From positions 1 to 64,000 of the forward strand of contig JBGCEN010000317.1 in NCBI GenBank assembly GCA_045106435.1: a stretch of 64,000 nucleotides of DNA, given 5' to 3'. Shown piece by piece: positions 43,433-53,060 of this stretch (position 1 is its first letter; every line of letters begins with the position of its first letter). The translations under genes and the position numbers were made by a program. Origin of the DNA: JBCCIM01 sp045106435 (GTDB lineage Bacteria > Bacteroidota > Rhodothermia > Rhodothermales > JAHQVL01). The notes beneath the pieces were generated by a model that was given only the letters and a program-made list of their open reading frames with translations, did not search any database and was not told the origin of the DNA.

Positions 43433-45154
43433 TTATTTTTCCAGGTAGCCAAGCTCAAAGAGCTTCTCTAGTACTTTTAGTGCACTCTCTTCTACTGATT
43501 CATCAGCAGTCTTGCATACAACATCGGCATTTTCCGGTGCTTCATAAGGATCGTCAATACCTGTAAATCCTTTGATGAGGCCGGCGCGTGCTTTGGCATA
43601 CAAGCCTTTTGTGTCGCGTTCTTCAACAACAGCTAGTGGTGCGTCTGCAAATACTTCAAGATATCCACCAAGGCCTTTGATAAGGTCTTCGTTTACCTTA
43701 CGATCCGCAAAGTACGGAGCGATTGGCGCACAAATAGCGATACCATGATGCTTTGTGATCTCACTTGCTACGTAACCGATACGCTGTACGTTGATTGAGC
43801 GATCTTCAGCTGAGAAGCCAAGTCCTTTGCTCAGGTGCGTACGAACTACGTCGCCATCAAGCAAGGTAACAGGGCGGCTGGTTACTTCAAGAAGTTTGGT
43901 CAGCAACGCGTTTGCAATTGTTGATTTACCTGAACCTGAAAGGCCAGTGAAGAATACTGTAAACCCTTGTTTGTTCTTTGGCGGATGCGTTTTGCGCAGC
44001 TCAGCAACAACTTCTGTGTAAGAAAACCAATCAGGAATATCTTCACCTGTTGCAAGGCGCCGGCGCAGCTCTGTGCCAGAGATGTTCAGTGTTTCTTCTC
44101 CTTCTTTTACTTCGTCAATTGGCTTGTAGCCATCGATTGCTGGAGAGTAAACCATGAGGCGGAAAGGTACCATTTCAATACCCAGCTCTTCCCCGTATTT
44201 TGTTACCAGTTCCTGGGCATCGTAAGGACCGTAAATTGGGTCGCCATTGCTGTCGTTGCCAGGGCCGGCGTGGTCACGACCTACTACGAGGTGTGTACAT
44301 CCATGGTTTTTACGGATGATTGCATGCCAGAGTGCTTCACGTGGACCAGCCATACGCATTGCGAGTGGAAGGAGCGCGAGCATTGCACGGTTTTCTGGGT
44401 AGTGCTCGATCAGTTTTTTGTAGCAACGAACACGTGTAAAGTAGTCAACATCACCTGGCTTGGTCATGCCTACAACCGGGTGAATCAACAGATGTCCGCC
44501 AATACCTTCTGCAGCACGGTCTGTAAGTTCTTTGTGCGCACGGTGCATCGGGTTACGCGTCTGGAAAGCAACTACGCGGTCAGCGTTTTTGGCTTCAAAC
44601 TCTGCACGCATCTGTGCAGGCGTTTTGCGTAATTCCATGAAGTCATAATGGATTGGCATTGCGATGCCTTCCAGTGATCCGCCGATATAGTGGTCGCCGG
44701 CCTGGTCCATCAAGTATGCAACTGCAGGGTGTGCACTGTCTGTGGTGCCAAAAGCTTCTTTTGCTTCTTTTTCTTTGTTCGGCTCCCAGATGTCAGATAC
44801 AGTAAGAACAGCAACGAGAAGTCCTGTGTTATCCCGAAGTGCTATTTTGTCTCCAGCGCTGTGGTTACCCGCGGTCTCTGCGTTCACGTCGAGCGTGATC
44901 GGCATTGGCCATAGCGTGCCGTCGGCAAGACGCATGTTATCAAGCACGCTGTCATAGTCTGCCTGCCCCATAAAGCCGGTCAGTGGAGAGAAACCGCCAG
45001 ATAATAGCAGCTCAATGTCGCACATCTGACGTGGCGTAAGCGTAATAGAAGGGTAGTTGATTGCTTCTTTTATTGCTTTATTTAACTCTTCATCTTTGAG
45101 AAGCAATTCACAAAGTTTACCGCCGTGTGGTTCAATCAGTGTAAGGGTACTCAT
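43433..45154 (-). CDS. sat-cysC: Bifunctional ATP sulfurylase / APS kinase (PAPS synthase)
   Basis: 573 residues. ATP sulfurylase fills about 1-395: LSGGFSPLTGFM, FQTRNPMHRAH (active site HxxH), VVGRDHAGPG. The APS kinase domain fills about 400-573: P-loop FTGLSGSGKST, LLDGDVVRTHLSKGLGFS, and FTGIDDPYEAP. One chain thus converts sulfate and ATP to PAPS. In many bacteria this is for sulfate assimilation, but here it sits inside a polysaccharide locus with two sulfotransferases and no PAPS reductase, so the PAPS is most likely the sulfate donor for the glycan (inference). No cysND subunits are present. Confidence 0.93.
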   Translation of the reverse strand: MSTLTLIEPHGGKLCELLLKDEELNKAIKEAINYPSITLTPRQMCDIELLLSGGFSPLTGFMGQADYDSVLDNMRLADGTLWPMPITLDVNAETAGNHSAGDKIALRDNTGLLVAVLTVSDIWEPNKEKEAKEAFGTTDSAHPAVAYLMDQAGDHYIGGSLEGIAMPIHYDFMELRKTPAQMRAEFEAKNADRVVAFQTRNPMHRAHKELTDRAAEGIGGHLLIHPVVGMTKPGDVDYFTRVRCYKKLIEHYPENRAMLALLPLAMRMAGPREALWHAIIRKNHGCTHLVVGRDHAGPGNDSNGDPIYGPYDAQELVTKYGEELGIEMVPFRLMVYSPAIDGYKPIDEVKEGEETLNISGTELRRRLATGEDIPDWFSYTEVVAELRKTHPPKNKQGFTVFFTGLSGSGKSTIANALLTKLLEVTSRPVTLLDGDVVRTHLSKGLGFSAEDRSINVQRIGYVASEITKHHGIAICAPIAPYFADRKVNEDLIKGLGGYLEVFADAPLAVVEERDTKGLYAKARAGLIKGFTGIDDPYEAPENADVVCKTADESVEESALKVLEKLFELGYLEK

Positions 45155-45199
45155 TCGTCTATTAGTTTATCGTTTAGGTTTTGGCATGAAGCAAAATTC

Positions 45200-45967
45200 T
45201 TAGCCTGGTGCCTTGGCAGAAATTATTTGCCTGAGAAAAAGAAGTACAAATCGGGGATTATGCTTGAAATATCGCTTCCACAAACGTCTGGGTTCCATGA
45301 TTAGCCTGAAAAGCCATTCAAGAGCCATCCGTTGCATCCATGATGGTGCTTGCTTTACGCGACCTGTATGGAAGTCAAAAGCAGCGCCAACGCCTAGCAT
45401 AACAGCAGAACATTTATCTTTGTGTTCTGCCATCCATTTTTCTTGTTTCGGACATCCGATTCCGACAAACAGAATGCGAACGCCCGATTCATTGATTTGC
45501 TTTGTGTACCGCTCATCTTCTTCAGGCGAAAGCGGACGAAATGGAGGCGCAATAGTACAATTTATTAGTATCCCGGGATAACTGGTTTCGAGAAATTTGA
45601 CAAAAGCCTCGAGGCTATCCGGTGTACCACCATACAAACCAATTGGTATACCTTGTTCAGCTGCCAGTTGGCACACGTGTAAAGTCAAATCAGGACCGTA
45701 AACACGAGTGGCTTCCTGGACGCCCAATAATTTTAAAGCCCAGACGAGCGGAACACCATCTGGGGTAACGAGGTCAGCGCCGTTGACCACTTCCTGAAAA
45801 GCCGAATCATCGTGGCTTTCCATGACCATGTGGACATTGGCTGCACACACATAACGAGATAGTCCATCAGATGCCCAGTTCACCACCCTGCCAGCAGCAT
45901 CAGAATAGCTGGTCACATCTACGTGCATCTCTAATATGTCTCGAAAATCCCTTTGTGTTTGTATCAT
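45200..45967 (-). CDS. WecG/TagA/CpsF-family glycosyltransferase
   Basis: 255 residues. Family blocks: NGADLVTPDGVPLVWALKLLG, RVYGPDLTLHVCQLA, GIPIGLYGGTPDSLE, VGIGCPKQEKWM and a C-terminal amphipathic membrane-binding part (GLG-type A-F-D-F-H-T-G then APSWMQR, EWLFRLIMEPRR). These enzymes (GT26) add N-acetylmannosamine-type or related sugars to lipid-linked intermediates at the inner face of the membrane. Located between the GT4 gene (138 bp) and the PAPS synthase gene (45 bp). Confidence 0.9.
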   Translation of the reverse strand: MIQTQRDFRDILEMHVDVTSYSDAAGRVVNWASDGLSRYVCAANVHMVMESHDDSAFQEVVNGADLVTPDGVPLVWALKLLGVQEATRVYGPDLTLHVCQLAAEQGIPIGLYGGTPDSLEAFVKFLETSYPGILINCTIAPPFRPLSPEEDERYTKQINESGVRILFVGIGCPKQEKWMAEHKDKCSAVMLGVGAAFDFHTGRVKQAPSWMQRMALEWLFRLIMEPRRLWKRYFKHNPRFVLLFLRQIISAKAPG

Positions 45968-46105
45968 TAGACCTGTCTAAGCAGGAAGGAGCATCCAAAG
46001 TTATCTATTCCAACCAAACTCACTTCACGTTCGTACCAGCATGGTTTTCATGCAGAAAAAGGATCTGTAAGTTCAGAGCCTTCAAAAAATAATGCGTTAT
46101 TAAAA

Positions 46106-47341
46106 TTAATAGAGTGCTTTTTCTGGCAAATTCTTCACAACTGAATCGTACATTTTTGTCATTTCAGCCGCTTTTATGGTCCAGTTATTACGCCTTGCAA
46201 ATTCCAGCCCTGTTTTACTCATGCCGGATAGTTTTTCTGGATTTTCATGAAGCGATGTCAGCGCTTCTGCCAGTCTATTCATTGTTTCTTTCGGGTTAGA
46301 TACCTTTACCCGAATACCTGCTTCATTCGGCACGAAGTCATGTGCTCCCTGATGATCAAGGGTCACTATGGCCAGACCGTTACTCATTGCTTCCAGTAAT
46401 TGCGAGCCAAATGAGTCTCTCAGACTTGTGAACAGAAATACTTCGTGTTCTTCATAAGCGGTTTGTACCTCATCCCAGGGTACACGTCCTTTCCACTCAA
46501 CTTTTCCAGATAATCCTAATTCATTGATCCAATCATTAACAAAGGCGTCTTCCGGCCCGTCTCCTAGAATCGTCATCTGGAAGGGGAAGTTAAGTTTAGC
46601 AACAACTTCCAGGGAAAACTTGATGGCCTTGCGTTCGAGCAGCCGGCCCACCCATAAAATATTCATCTTCTCATTTGAGAAGCCAGCCTTGGGTGCATCT
46701 GCAAAATAATGATCTGGAAGTCCAGTGTCCAGAAAAAGTTCAGAACGGATTGCACCCATTGTCTTTGCGATATTCAATGTGTCGCTATTTGTGGCCAGCA
46801 AGAGCGCTGTATGCTTGAGCATTCTCTTGGTAGCCGGCAAAGACGGCAGAAACTTCTCTGTAATATACGTGCGAATAGACTCCTGGCGCCATCTTGTAGG
46901 AAAGTATTCCTTGAAGGCCTCCGGGGCTACCTGGCCGCCGCCGACAGGGCCAAAGATAAAGGGAATATTCAATTTCCAAAGCCACGAGCCACCAATAAGG
47001 CTTCCCCAGGTGACATGATGGGCAAGGTCGAACTTGTGTTCGTTTAGCAGTTCCTTGGCTTGCCGGTAGGCAGCCCGCTGCCATAAGAAGTAGTGTGCGT
47101 ACACACCAAAAATGCCTTTCATCGCCGGCTTGTAGCGAGCCGGGATATCAACAAAAATAAAGCGCAGGTTGGGAATGGGGTTCTCCCGCATTTCCTTTTC
47201 AACCGTTTCCCTCGCCCAGGTTCGCGTTACTACCCATACTTCATGCCCTTCCTTTGCCAGGTGTGTGGACCAGTTCCAGCCGAATCCTTCTTCGGAGCCG
47301 CGATGGGGTTCACAGGCATATGCGGATAGCAGTATGTTCAT
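46106..47341 (-). CDS. GT4-family glycosyltransferase
   Basis: 411 residues of GT-B fold. The N-terminal acceptor side starts MNILLSAYACEPHRGSEEG; the donor side has NILWVGRLLERKAIKFSLE, TILGDGPE, WKGRVPWDEVQ and the late FTSLRDSFGSQLLEAMSNGLAIVTLDHQG-type donor block (E-x7-E motif). It should add one sugar of the repeat unit, cytosolic side. Upstream is a repeat-rich 118-bp gap separating it from the beta-helix gene. Confidence 0.88.
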   Translation of the reverse strand: MNILLSAYACEPHRGSEEGFGWNWSTHLAKEGHEVWVVTRTWARETVEKEMRENPIPNLRFIFVDIPARYKPAMKGIFGVYAHYFLWQRAAYRQAKELLNEHKFDLAHHVTWGSLIGGSWLWKLNIPFIFGPVGGGQVAPEAFKEYFPTRWRQESIRTYITEKFLPSLPATKRMLKHTALLLATNSDTLNIAKTMGAIRSELFLDTGLPDHYFADAPKAGFSNEKMNILWVGRLLERKAIKFSLEVVAKLNFPFQMTILGDGPEDAFVNDWINELGLSGKVEWKGRVPWDEVQTAYEEHEVFLFTSLRDSFGSQLLEAMSNGLAIVTLDHQGAHDFVPNEAGIRVKVSNPKETMNRLAEALTSLHENPEKLSGMSKTGLEFARRNNWTIKAAEMTKMYDSVVKNLPEKALY

Positions 47342-47346
47342 TTTTT

Positions 47347-47452
47347 AGTTTTCAGTAATCAGTTTACAGAAATCAGTTTTCAGTCTTCAGTTAGCTACAA
47401 TCTATAAATCTGCCTATCAGCACCGAATACTGATAACTGATTACTGAAAACT
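47347..47452. repeat. Inverted heptad repeat cluster (CTG/CAG type)
   Basis: agttttcagtaatcagtt (47347-47364) is repeated in perfect inverted form at 47435-47452. Both arms are built of 7-bp units: NNNNCAG on the left (six units to about 47391) and CTGNNNA on the right. The element fills the gap between the beta-helix and GT4 genes, which both run on the minus strand. Confidence 0.75.
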
Positions 47453-47459
47453 CTAAAAA

Positions 47460-49541
47460 TCAATATCGTTTTCCTACACAGGAATTATCAGCGGGCAGAC
47501 ACGTTAAGTATCCGGTTATTAACTGCAATATAAGCGATGCGTCAAATGCTGTTACAGATCCATCTCCTGATGCATCAGCGTAGAGAGATCCATTTAAGTC
47601 GAGCAATCCGCTCGCGTGCTGGAGTATAAGCGAGGCATCGAGTGCGGTAACGACACCATTGCCCGATGCATCACCCGCAATTCCCGATGGGGGAGGATCT
47701 TCCATGCCAAAAGTAAACTGGTCTGCTCCCACATCGCCGGCCTGGACCGGGCGGGGTTCGCCATCAAAATCGACAAGCAAAGGAGCGAGATCACTCGGCA
47801 GGGAAACACCTTTTCCTATGATCTGGGACTCTGCAGCCAGACGCCAGCCACTCACGTGATCCGTGGTGTCAACCACGTGGGGCTGTGCTGGTTGTATCGT
47901 CATTGAGTTATAATCTGTTAAGGCTTTATTTTGCCATTCGCTGAGACTGGAGCTTCGTACAACACTGCCGCCACTGGTTCCTTTTACGCGGTACTGAAAC
48001 GTATTATACTCATGCGTACTGTAGTTTCTGTACCAGAATACATTGCCTTCTCCTTTATTCGAGCGTGCATCACTATCATTGGCGTGCTCTTCAAAAGAAA
48101 TTTCACTGCTTCTGCGATCACTATTCCAATCAATCAAGGTGTTGGCAATAAAGAGATTGTTATAGTATCGGTTTCCGGTTGCCTTATCCCGATCGTCTGC
48201 GCGAATACGCATGCCACCGCCTTCATTGCTCATAAAAGTATTATGAAGCACAATGTTATTATTGGCTGCATGAATGAGCAACCCATGCCCGTAGAATGAA
48301 CCCCAGGCATACCTGGCTCTTGTTAAAACATTGTTTCTTACGAGTGTGCGGTCTGTTGTCCATTCGAGGAAAAGATTGGCACCAAGATTACTGTCAAAGG
48401 TATTTTGCTCAATGACATTGTCAAAGTTGTCCATATCAAGCCATAATCCGGGGCCTTCGTTTTCGGAAAAATCCAGATTACGAAAAGTACTGTTTGACGT
48501 ATAAAGCCATTTGCCCCCACCTGACTCCCAAAATGGCTTATATCCTTTCCAGTTATTGTATTTGCTTTCTGAATATTCGACAAGGCAGTTGTCGCAGATA
48601 TTGCCTCGGATTCCGCTCATGCCATTGTGATTTGCACGAACGCCGCGGACAACATGGTTATTCCCGGAGATAAGAAATCCTGAGCCGTTGGTCCATTCAA
48701 CAGTAATGTTTTCAAGGATAGATCCTTCGTTGCCGGCGCATACCGCACCCATCTGACCATCATTGGCTGTATGCCTGAAGGTAATGCCAATCACGTGATA
48801 GTATCCTTTGACATTGCCAAAACGACAGCTCGGTTCGTTGTTAGAAGGATTGAATAGATGATTGAGCAAACTGGTTTGCATGAGCGCGTTGTTCGGATTT
48901 TTGTTGCCGGGCAACATCGCGAACATCGTACTCGGATTATCTGGCGAACCCTCTAAAAAGAAGGTGCCTTCTTTTACATCAGCTCTTGTGTAAACTGCCT
49001 GGAGCATCTGGTCATCTGCAATTAAAACATCACGTCTTCTCGCAGGCCCAAATAGATCATTGGGGCCCTCGAAGCGGTGCCATAAAGCTTCATGTGGCCA
49101 GGTTAATTTCCACGCGCTTCCATCTTGCGTCCAGGTACCTGTAAGATTGATTGCGCCAGACACAATAACCTCATCGCCCGGGAATGAGGTTATGGTAATT
49201 CTGTTACCAGATGTACCACCTTTACCTGGACTGACCTGGCCGTAGTATGTGCCTTCTCTAATAATCACGGCATCGCCGGGATTAATCGTGCTGGTTTCTA
49301 CGGCACGCTGAATGGTTTTAAATGGTTGGGCTTCGTTACCCGGATTGGTATCATTGCCTATGGCCTGGTCAACCCAGTAGACCGTGTTGTTGCCAGTGTT
49401 CAGCAACGACCGAATGGGTTGGCAAGTGCCAGATGAAGAGCACAACATTCCTGGGCCGCAGTCTTGCTGCAAATAACAGGCTTGTCCATGTGCTAATGAC
49501 GTAATCGAGAAAAAAAGTAGGAGGCTTAATAAGGGTCTCAT
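47460..49541 (-). CDS. Secreted right-handed beta-helix protein with dockerin-like C-terminus
   Basis: 693 residues. Signal peptide to AHGQ; a short Cys-rich module (CYLQQDCGPGMLCSSSGTC); a long parallel beta-helix (INPGDAVIIREGTYYG, IVLHNTFMSNEGGGMRI), as in polysaccharide lyases and epimerases; then two 12-residue calcium-loop repeats near the C-terminus, DASGNGVVTALDASLILQ and DASGDGSVTAFDASLILQ, arranged like a type I dockerin. It is expected outside the cell, perhaps trimming or modifying the polysaccharide. No cohesin is seen in the window. Its place among glycosyltransferase genes supports a role with this glycan. Confidence 0.8.
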   Translation of the reverse strand: MRPLLSLLLFFSITSLAHGQACYLQQDCGPGMLCSSSGTCQPIRSLLNTGNNTVYWVDQAIGNDTNPGNEAQPFKTIQRAVETSTINPGDAVIIREGTYYGQVSPGKGGTSGNRITITSFPGDEVIVSGAINLTGTWTQDGSAWKLTWPHEALWHRFEGPNDLFGPARRRDVLIADDQMLQAVYTRADVKEGTFFLEGSPDNPSTMFAMLPGNKNPNNALMQTSLLNHLFNPSNNEPSCRFGNVKGYYHVIGITFRHTANDGQMGAVCAGNEGSILENITVEWTNGSGFLISGNNHVVRGVRANHNGMSGIRGNICDNCLVEYSESKYNNWKGYKPFWESGGGKWLYTSNSTFRNLDFSENEGPGLWLDMDNFDNVIEQNTFDSNLGANLFLEWTTDRTLVRNNVLTRARYAWGSFYGHGLLIHAANNNIVLHNTFMSNEGGGMRIRADDRDKATGNRYYNNLFIANTLIDWNSDRRSSEISFEEHANDSDARSNKGEGNVFWYRNYSTHEYNTFQYRVKGTSGGSVVRSSSLSEWQNKALTDYNSMTIQPAQPHVVDTTDHVSGWRLAAESQIIGKGVSLPSDLAPLLVDFDGEPRPVQAGDVGADQFTFGMEDPPPSGIAGDASGNGVVTALDASLILQHASGLLDLNGSLYADASGDGSVTAFDASLILQLITGYLTCLPADNSCVGKRY

Positions 49542-49729
49542 AATTACTAAAATGGTACAGCAATAATTGAAGACAGAATAGTCTTTTGATGATTATGCGA
49601 TAAAGCGTACAGAATGGTAAATAGGCGAGGGGGGAGCCGCCTTTGCTTATTATTTTTATTTTATGTGTGTCAATTATTGGGCCGAAAAGATGCCGGCATA
49701 ATCAAATTGATGTGGAGTGCAGGCGATTA

Positions 49730-50719
49730 TTAGTGAATTTCTTCTGGGACAGGCTCTGATTCGCCTAATACTTCGGATTTGACCTTGGAGACACCGGCTT
49801 GAACAGCATTATTCCAGTCTGTCCGTTTGGATTTGAGATTCAACGTTTCGTTTGTCAAATTACGAATGCCGCCCACGATAGAGTCTGCATTATTATCCAC
49901 AAGGATGGCCCAGTCTCCAAAGAGCTTTTCTGACAAGGTGGAACGGGTGGCGATGAGCGGGGTGTCGGATGATAAAGCTTCACACGCGCCGGATTGTTGC
50001 GTGGCAACCATATTGGTTAACGCAATCGCTGCTGAGCTTGAACACAATGTTTCGTGGTATTCCTTGGTGCTCAAGAACCCGGTAAGGCGCAGATTTTCAC
50101 AGGCTTCGAGGCGATGTCGTTGAGCAGCCGGCAGTTTTTTGGGATCAGCAGTTATGACAAAATTATAATCAGGTGTCCGTTCTATTGTATCGATGATCGC
50201 ATCAATAGGCTCGTCCAGGTCAAAGGAGCAGACAAACAGAATCTGGTTCTTTTTCCGGGAAACCTCTTTGGATTCAATAAACTGAAGCGGATCTGCAACA
50301 ACAATAAATGGCTTCTGGGGATAGGTTTTTCCAAAAAGCGTCAGAAATTCAGAATTGTGAACAATGATCGCTTTGGATTTTTCCATGATCGTTGAAAAAA
50401 ACGGGAGCTTGTGCCAGTATGATTGAAAGATGCCGTTGTGCCCATCTACGATATATGGCGTGCCCAGTAGCAGCGGGGGAAGCGCTGCATAGTGAGGAGG
50501 AGCCTGCACAATTGTATACGATGGCTTCGTTTTGATCATATAAAAAACGGTAGCCATCAGCTTATAGAAGTAGTCGAATGGACGCAGGTATTTGCTTCGG
50601 AAAAGATGTGGGATGAATTTGATGTCTGCGTCAAATAGAGGGGCCAGCACCTCTGCGCGGCGTTGATACCCCTTCCATACAATATATAAACACCGTCCTT
50701 TTTGTTGTTTTTTACTCAT
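49730..50719 (-). CDS. GT-B glycosyltransferase (GT4-like)
   Basis: 329 residues. The N-terminal half includes VQAPPHYAALPPLLLGTPYIVDGHNG; the donor half has LFVCSFDLDEPIDAIIDTI, LRLTGFLSTKEYHETLCSSSAAIALTNM and SGACEALSSDTPLIATRS, the usual donor-site architecture but with weaker motifs than the other GT4 gene. It should act on the lipid-linked repeat unit. It is preceded by a 15-bp triple repeat at 50750-50794. Confidence 0.8.
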   Translation of the reverse strand: MSKKQQKGRCLYIVWKGYQRRAEVLAPLFDADIKFIPHLFRSKYLRPFDYFYKLMATVFYMIKTKPSYTIVQAPPHYAALPPLLLGTPYIVDGHNGIFQSYWHKLPFFSTIMEKSKAIIVHNSEFLTLFGKTYPQKPFIVVADPLQFIESKEVSRKKNQILFVCSFDLDEPIDAIIDTIERTPDYNFVITADPKKLPAAQRHRLEACENLRLTGFLSTKEYHETLCSSSAAIALTNMVATQQSGACEALSSDTPLIATRSTLSEKLFGDWAILVDNNADSIVGGIRNLTNETLNLKSKRTDWNNAVQAGVSKVKSEVLGESEPVPEEIH

Positions 50720-50749
50720 TGATCTATCTAACTATTTGCAGGAGCCGGC

Positions 50750-50794
50750 TGTCAATCTAATTACTGTCAAACTAAATGCTGTCAATCTAAATGT
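50750..50794. repeat. Three tandem 15-bp repeats
   Basis: Three near-identical 15-bp units with consensus tgtcaatctaaatgc between the GT2 and GT-B genes. They differ at one to three positions each. Function unknown; they lie in the leader of the downstream (minus strand) gene. Confidence 0.75.
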
Positions 50795-50848
50795 TGCGCA
50801 GGAGGCTATTGCCTGTTCGCTCAGGTACTGAATGCAGAAAATATATAC

Positions 50849-51721
50849 TTATGAACTTGTGAGTTTTAATCTCTTCAAAAAATGAACCGTAATTCTAATC
50901 ATGTCACAAGTAAGGAAGCTGATAAACTGAAAAGGTGATTTTGCCGTCTTGAGTGCGAAATAAAACCTGAATTTGAGCCAGAAGGAGGACCTAAAATCAA
51001 AAAAGTATCTGCGAATATCGCTTAGATGATACTCATCTTTGATATCAAACTCATACGTATTGTCTACATGGCTTCGTACGATTGCATCGTAAAAGACCAC
51101 CTGTTTATATCCAAATTTTGACGCGCGTACGGGAAATTCTGTATCACCCCTGTGTTTAAAGCGGACCGCATCGTACATGCCGGCGTCTTTGAAAACCTGA
51201 ACGGGAGCGAGCATGCCGCGCCCGGTAAGTTGAGAAACTTCGAAAAATGAACCGTGCTCAAAATCGTCCAGGGATTTTCCAACATTCAGAATCCGATCTT
51301 TGGCTGTAAACCAATTGGTCATCCTCCCGCCATCCCAAATGATATTGGGGTGCTTGATGTCAGCGACTATAGACCCAACAAGTGTTTTGGGATGATGATG
51401 GGCAAATCCTACGATCTTCTCGATGTAGTCGCTATCAAATTCCAGGTCATCATTGATGATTAAGACAAAGTCATCATCGTTTGCTTTCTCGATAACATAA
51501 AGCAGTCCTTCGTTGGTACCGCCAGACCACCATAAATCCCCTGTTCCTCTGATCAAGGTGACATTGGGGTACAGATTTTCGATCATATCGGACGTCCCAT
51601 CTGTTGAGCCGTCGTCAATAATTACTACTTCGATATCTTTATATGTTTGATTTAACAAACACTTAAGGAATCTCCCGGTGAGTTCCTTTCTGTTATATAC
51701 AGGTGTAACAACGTAAACCAT
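50849..51721 (-). CDS. GT2-family glycosyltransferase
   Basis: 290 residues, GT-A fold. VVTPVYNRKELTGRFLKCLLNQ at the start, VVIIDDGSTDGT for the nucleotide site, then LIINDDLEFDSDYIE carrying the metal-binding DxD-type motif, and KHRGDTEFPVRASKFGY (acceptor/catalytic region). Inverting transferase of the rhamnosyltransferase-like branch. Located 62 bp after another GT2 gene and co-oriented with the locus. Confidence 0.88.
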   Translation of the reverse strand: MVYVVTPVYNRKELTGRFLKCLLNQTYKDIEVVIIDDGSTDGTSDMIENLYPNVTLIRGTGDLWWSGGTNEGLLYVIEKANDDDFVLIINDDLEFDSDYIEKIVGFAHHHPKTLVGSIVADIKHPNIIWDGGRMTNWFTAKDRILNVGKSLDDFEHGSFFEVSQLTGRGMLAPVQVFKDAGMYDAVRFKHRGDTEFPVRASKFGYKQVVFYDAIVRSHVDNTYEFDIKDEYHLSDIRRYFFDFRSSFWLKFRFYFALKTAKSPFQFISFLTCDMIRITVHFLKRLKLTSS

Positions 51722-51783
51722 TCCGCCAATTCTTTTCTAACACGTGAATACATTCAGCAAAAATGCTGACTTCTTCTTGTGGA

Positions 51784-52674
51784 TTACGCGATGGGATGTA
51801 GCTCCTGGGGGCGGATTTTGGCTTTGATTGAAGACAAAACGAGTCTTACATAGGGTAACGAGCCAAAAACGGGCCAGAGTAGGCCGGCGTGCTTTTTCGA
51901 AAACAACATCCAGTCTGAAGGCGGCAAGCCTTTAGGGCCACTCATCTGTTTCCAGCGTTCTTTTAGCGGTAGAGACGTATCCAGCCAACTCCCTTTTACA
52001 GGGTTTGTTGAACAAGTCCCGACAAAGCCAGGCGTTATCCATATGGATGCACCTTTGCTTCCTGCTTTTAATGCATAATCAATGTCACCTATTGCATGGG
52101 AGTAGCCGGCATCCATGTTGCCAACCATACGGGCCACTTCATCTGGTATCAGCACACAATTTCCATGCATGACATCACATTGCATTGCTTCATTTGTTGG
52201 CTCCACCAACTTGAAATGGAATGGATGCCACTTACTATCGCGAATCATCCCGCCATAGGTAAGTTTTGAAGAGACCGGATCCTTAACAGAGCCCACGACA
52301 ATCGAACGAGAATTATTCGACTCCTGAAGCTTTTGATGCGTCTCTACAAGTCGCATCACTGCATCGGGGGCCAGATTCGTGTCATCATTCAACCATAGAT
52401 AATAATCTGCGCCGGAAGACAATGCTGCTGCAAATGCGGTGCGCATGCCTTCATTCCAAAAGTATGAGCCATCTCCTTTGATGACCTCTGCTTCAGGGAA
52501 GCTTGCCTTTACTGCTTCTGAGGTGCCATCTGTACTGCCGTCATCGAGCAAAAAAGCACGAATGTCCAGTTGATCGGATCGTTGGGTAAACAGTGCAGAT
52601 AAACACTGCATCGTCAAATCCTTTCGGTTATGAGAAGCAAGAATGGCGGCAATCCTAACGGATTTATTTTTCAT
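51784..52674 (-). CDS. GT2-family glycosyltransferase
   Basis: About 296 residues, GT-A fold. AAILASHNRKDLTMQCLSAL, AFLLDDGSTDGT, YYLWLNDDTNLAPDA (DxD-type) and SHAIGDIDYALKAGSKG are the expected blocks. The frame opens at GTG 52686 but the ATG at 52674 is preferred. It follows the sulfotransferase gene after a ~390-bp gap and precedes a related GT2 gene; the two share the same fold but are not close copies. Confidence 0.86.
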   Translation of the reverse strand: MKNKSVRIAAILASHNRKDLTMQCLSALFTQRSDQLDIRAFLLDDGSTDGTSEAVKASFPEAEVIKGDGSYFWNEGMRTAFAAALSSGADYYLWLNDDTNLAPDAVMRLVETHQKLQESNNSRSIVVGSVKDPVSSKLTYGGMIRDSKWHPFHFKLVEPTNEAMQCDVMHGNCVLIPDEVARMVGNMDAGYSHAIGDIDYALKAGSKGASIWITPGFVGTCSTNPVKGSWLDTSLPLKERWKQMSGPKGLPPSDWMLFSKKHAGLLWPVFGSLPYVRLVLSSIKAKIRPQELHPIA

Positions 52675-53060
52675 CGATTTGTGCACGCTTGGCGGGAATC
52701 TCGTTCTTTAACGAAAATAGATATCCCATCAGTACTGACAAAGAACACTGGGTACCAATGGGGGACATCAATGTAATCTTTTGAAAAAGTATTTGCCTGC
52801 TATCAAGCAAATTATTAACAGGAATAGAATACGAACCCGTACGCAGGGCCTGCCAACAATTATACATCAAATTCGTTACAGGTCCATAGTTATTGCAGAA
52901 ACAATACAATAACTATATAGCACCTGTTTTCGGTAATCGGCTGGAGATAAAAAATCTAAAATACCTGTGGGCTAGCGGGATACGATAAATTGTTTTAGCG
53001 CGCATTGTTTAATCGTACCATAAAGGTCGCTAAAACAAGCATTTTCAGTTATTTACCATA
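52675..53060. other. 386-bp gap between sulfotransferase and GT2 genes
   Basis: No convincing gene. A minus-strand frame at 52664-52909 is open but has no recognisable features and overlaps the GT2 start. A perfect 11-bp hairpin at 52990-53038 lies just past the sulfotransferase stop codon. The rest is AT-rich and probably holds the promoter for the downstream glycosyltransferase group. Confidence 0.5.
52990..53038 (-). terminator. Hairpin after the first sulfotransferase gene
   Basis: ttgttttagcg (52990-53000) pairs with cgctaaaacaa (53028-53038); loop 27 nt. It begins 22 bp past the stop codon on the minus strand. No strong T-run follows, so it is a possible rather than certain terminator. 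Confidence 0.5.

Noticed and set aside
43967..44632. 221-codon frame antisense to sat-cysC
   Set aside because: Cys-rich shadow of the opposite strand of a well-supported enzyme gene.
52664..52909. 81-codon minus-strand frame upstream of a GT2 gene
   Set aside because: It overlaps the GT2 start and shows no domain or signal; likely leader sequence.
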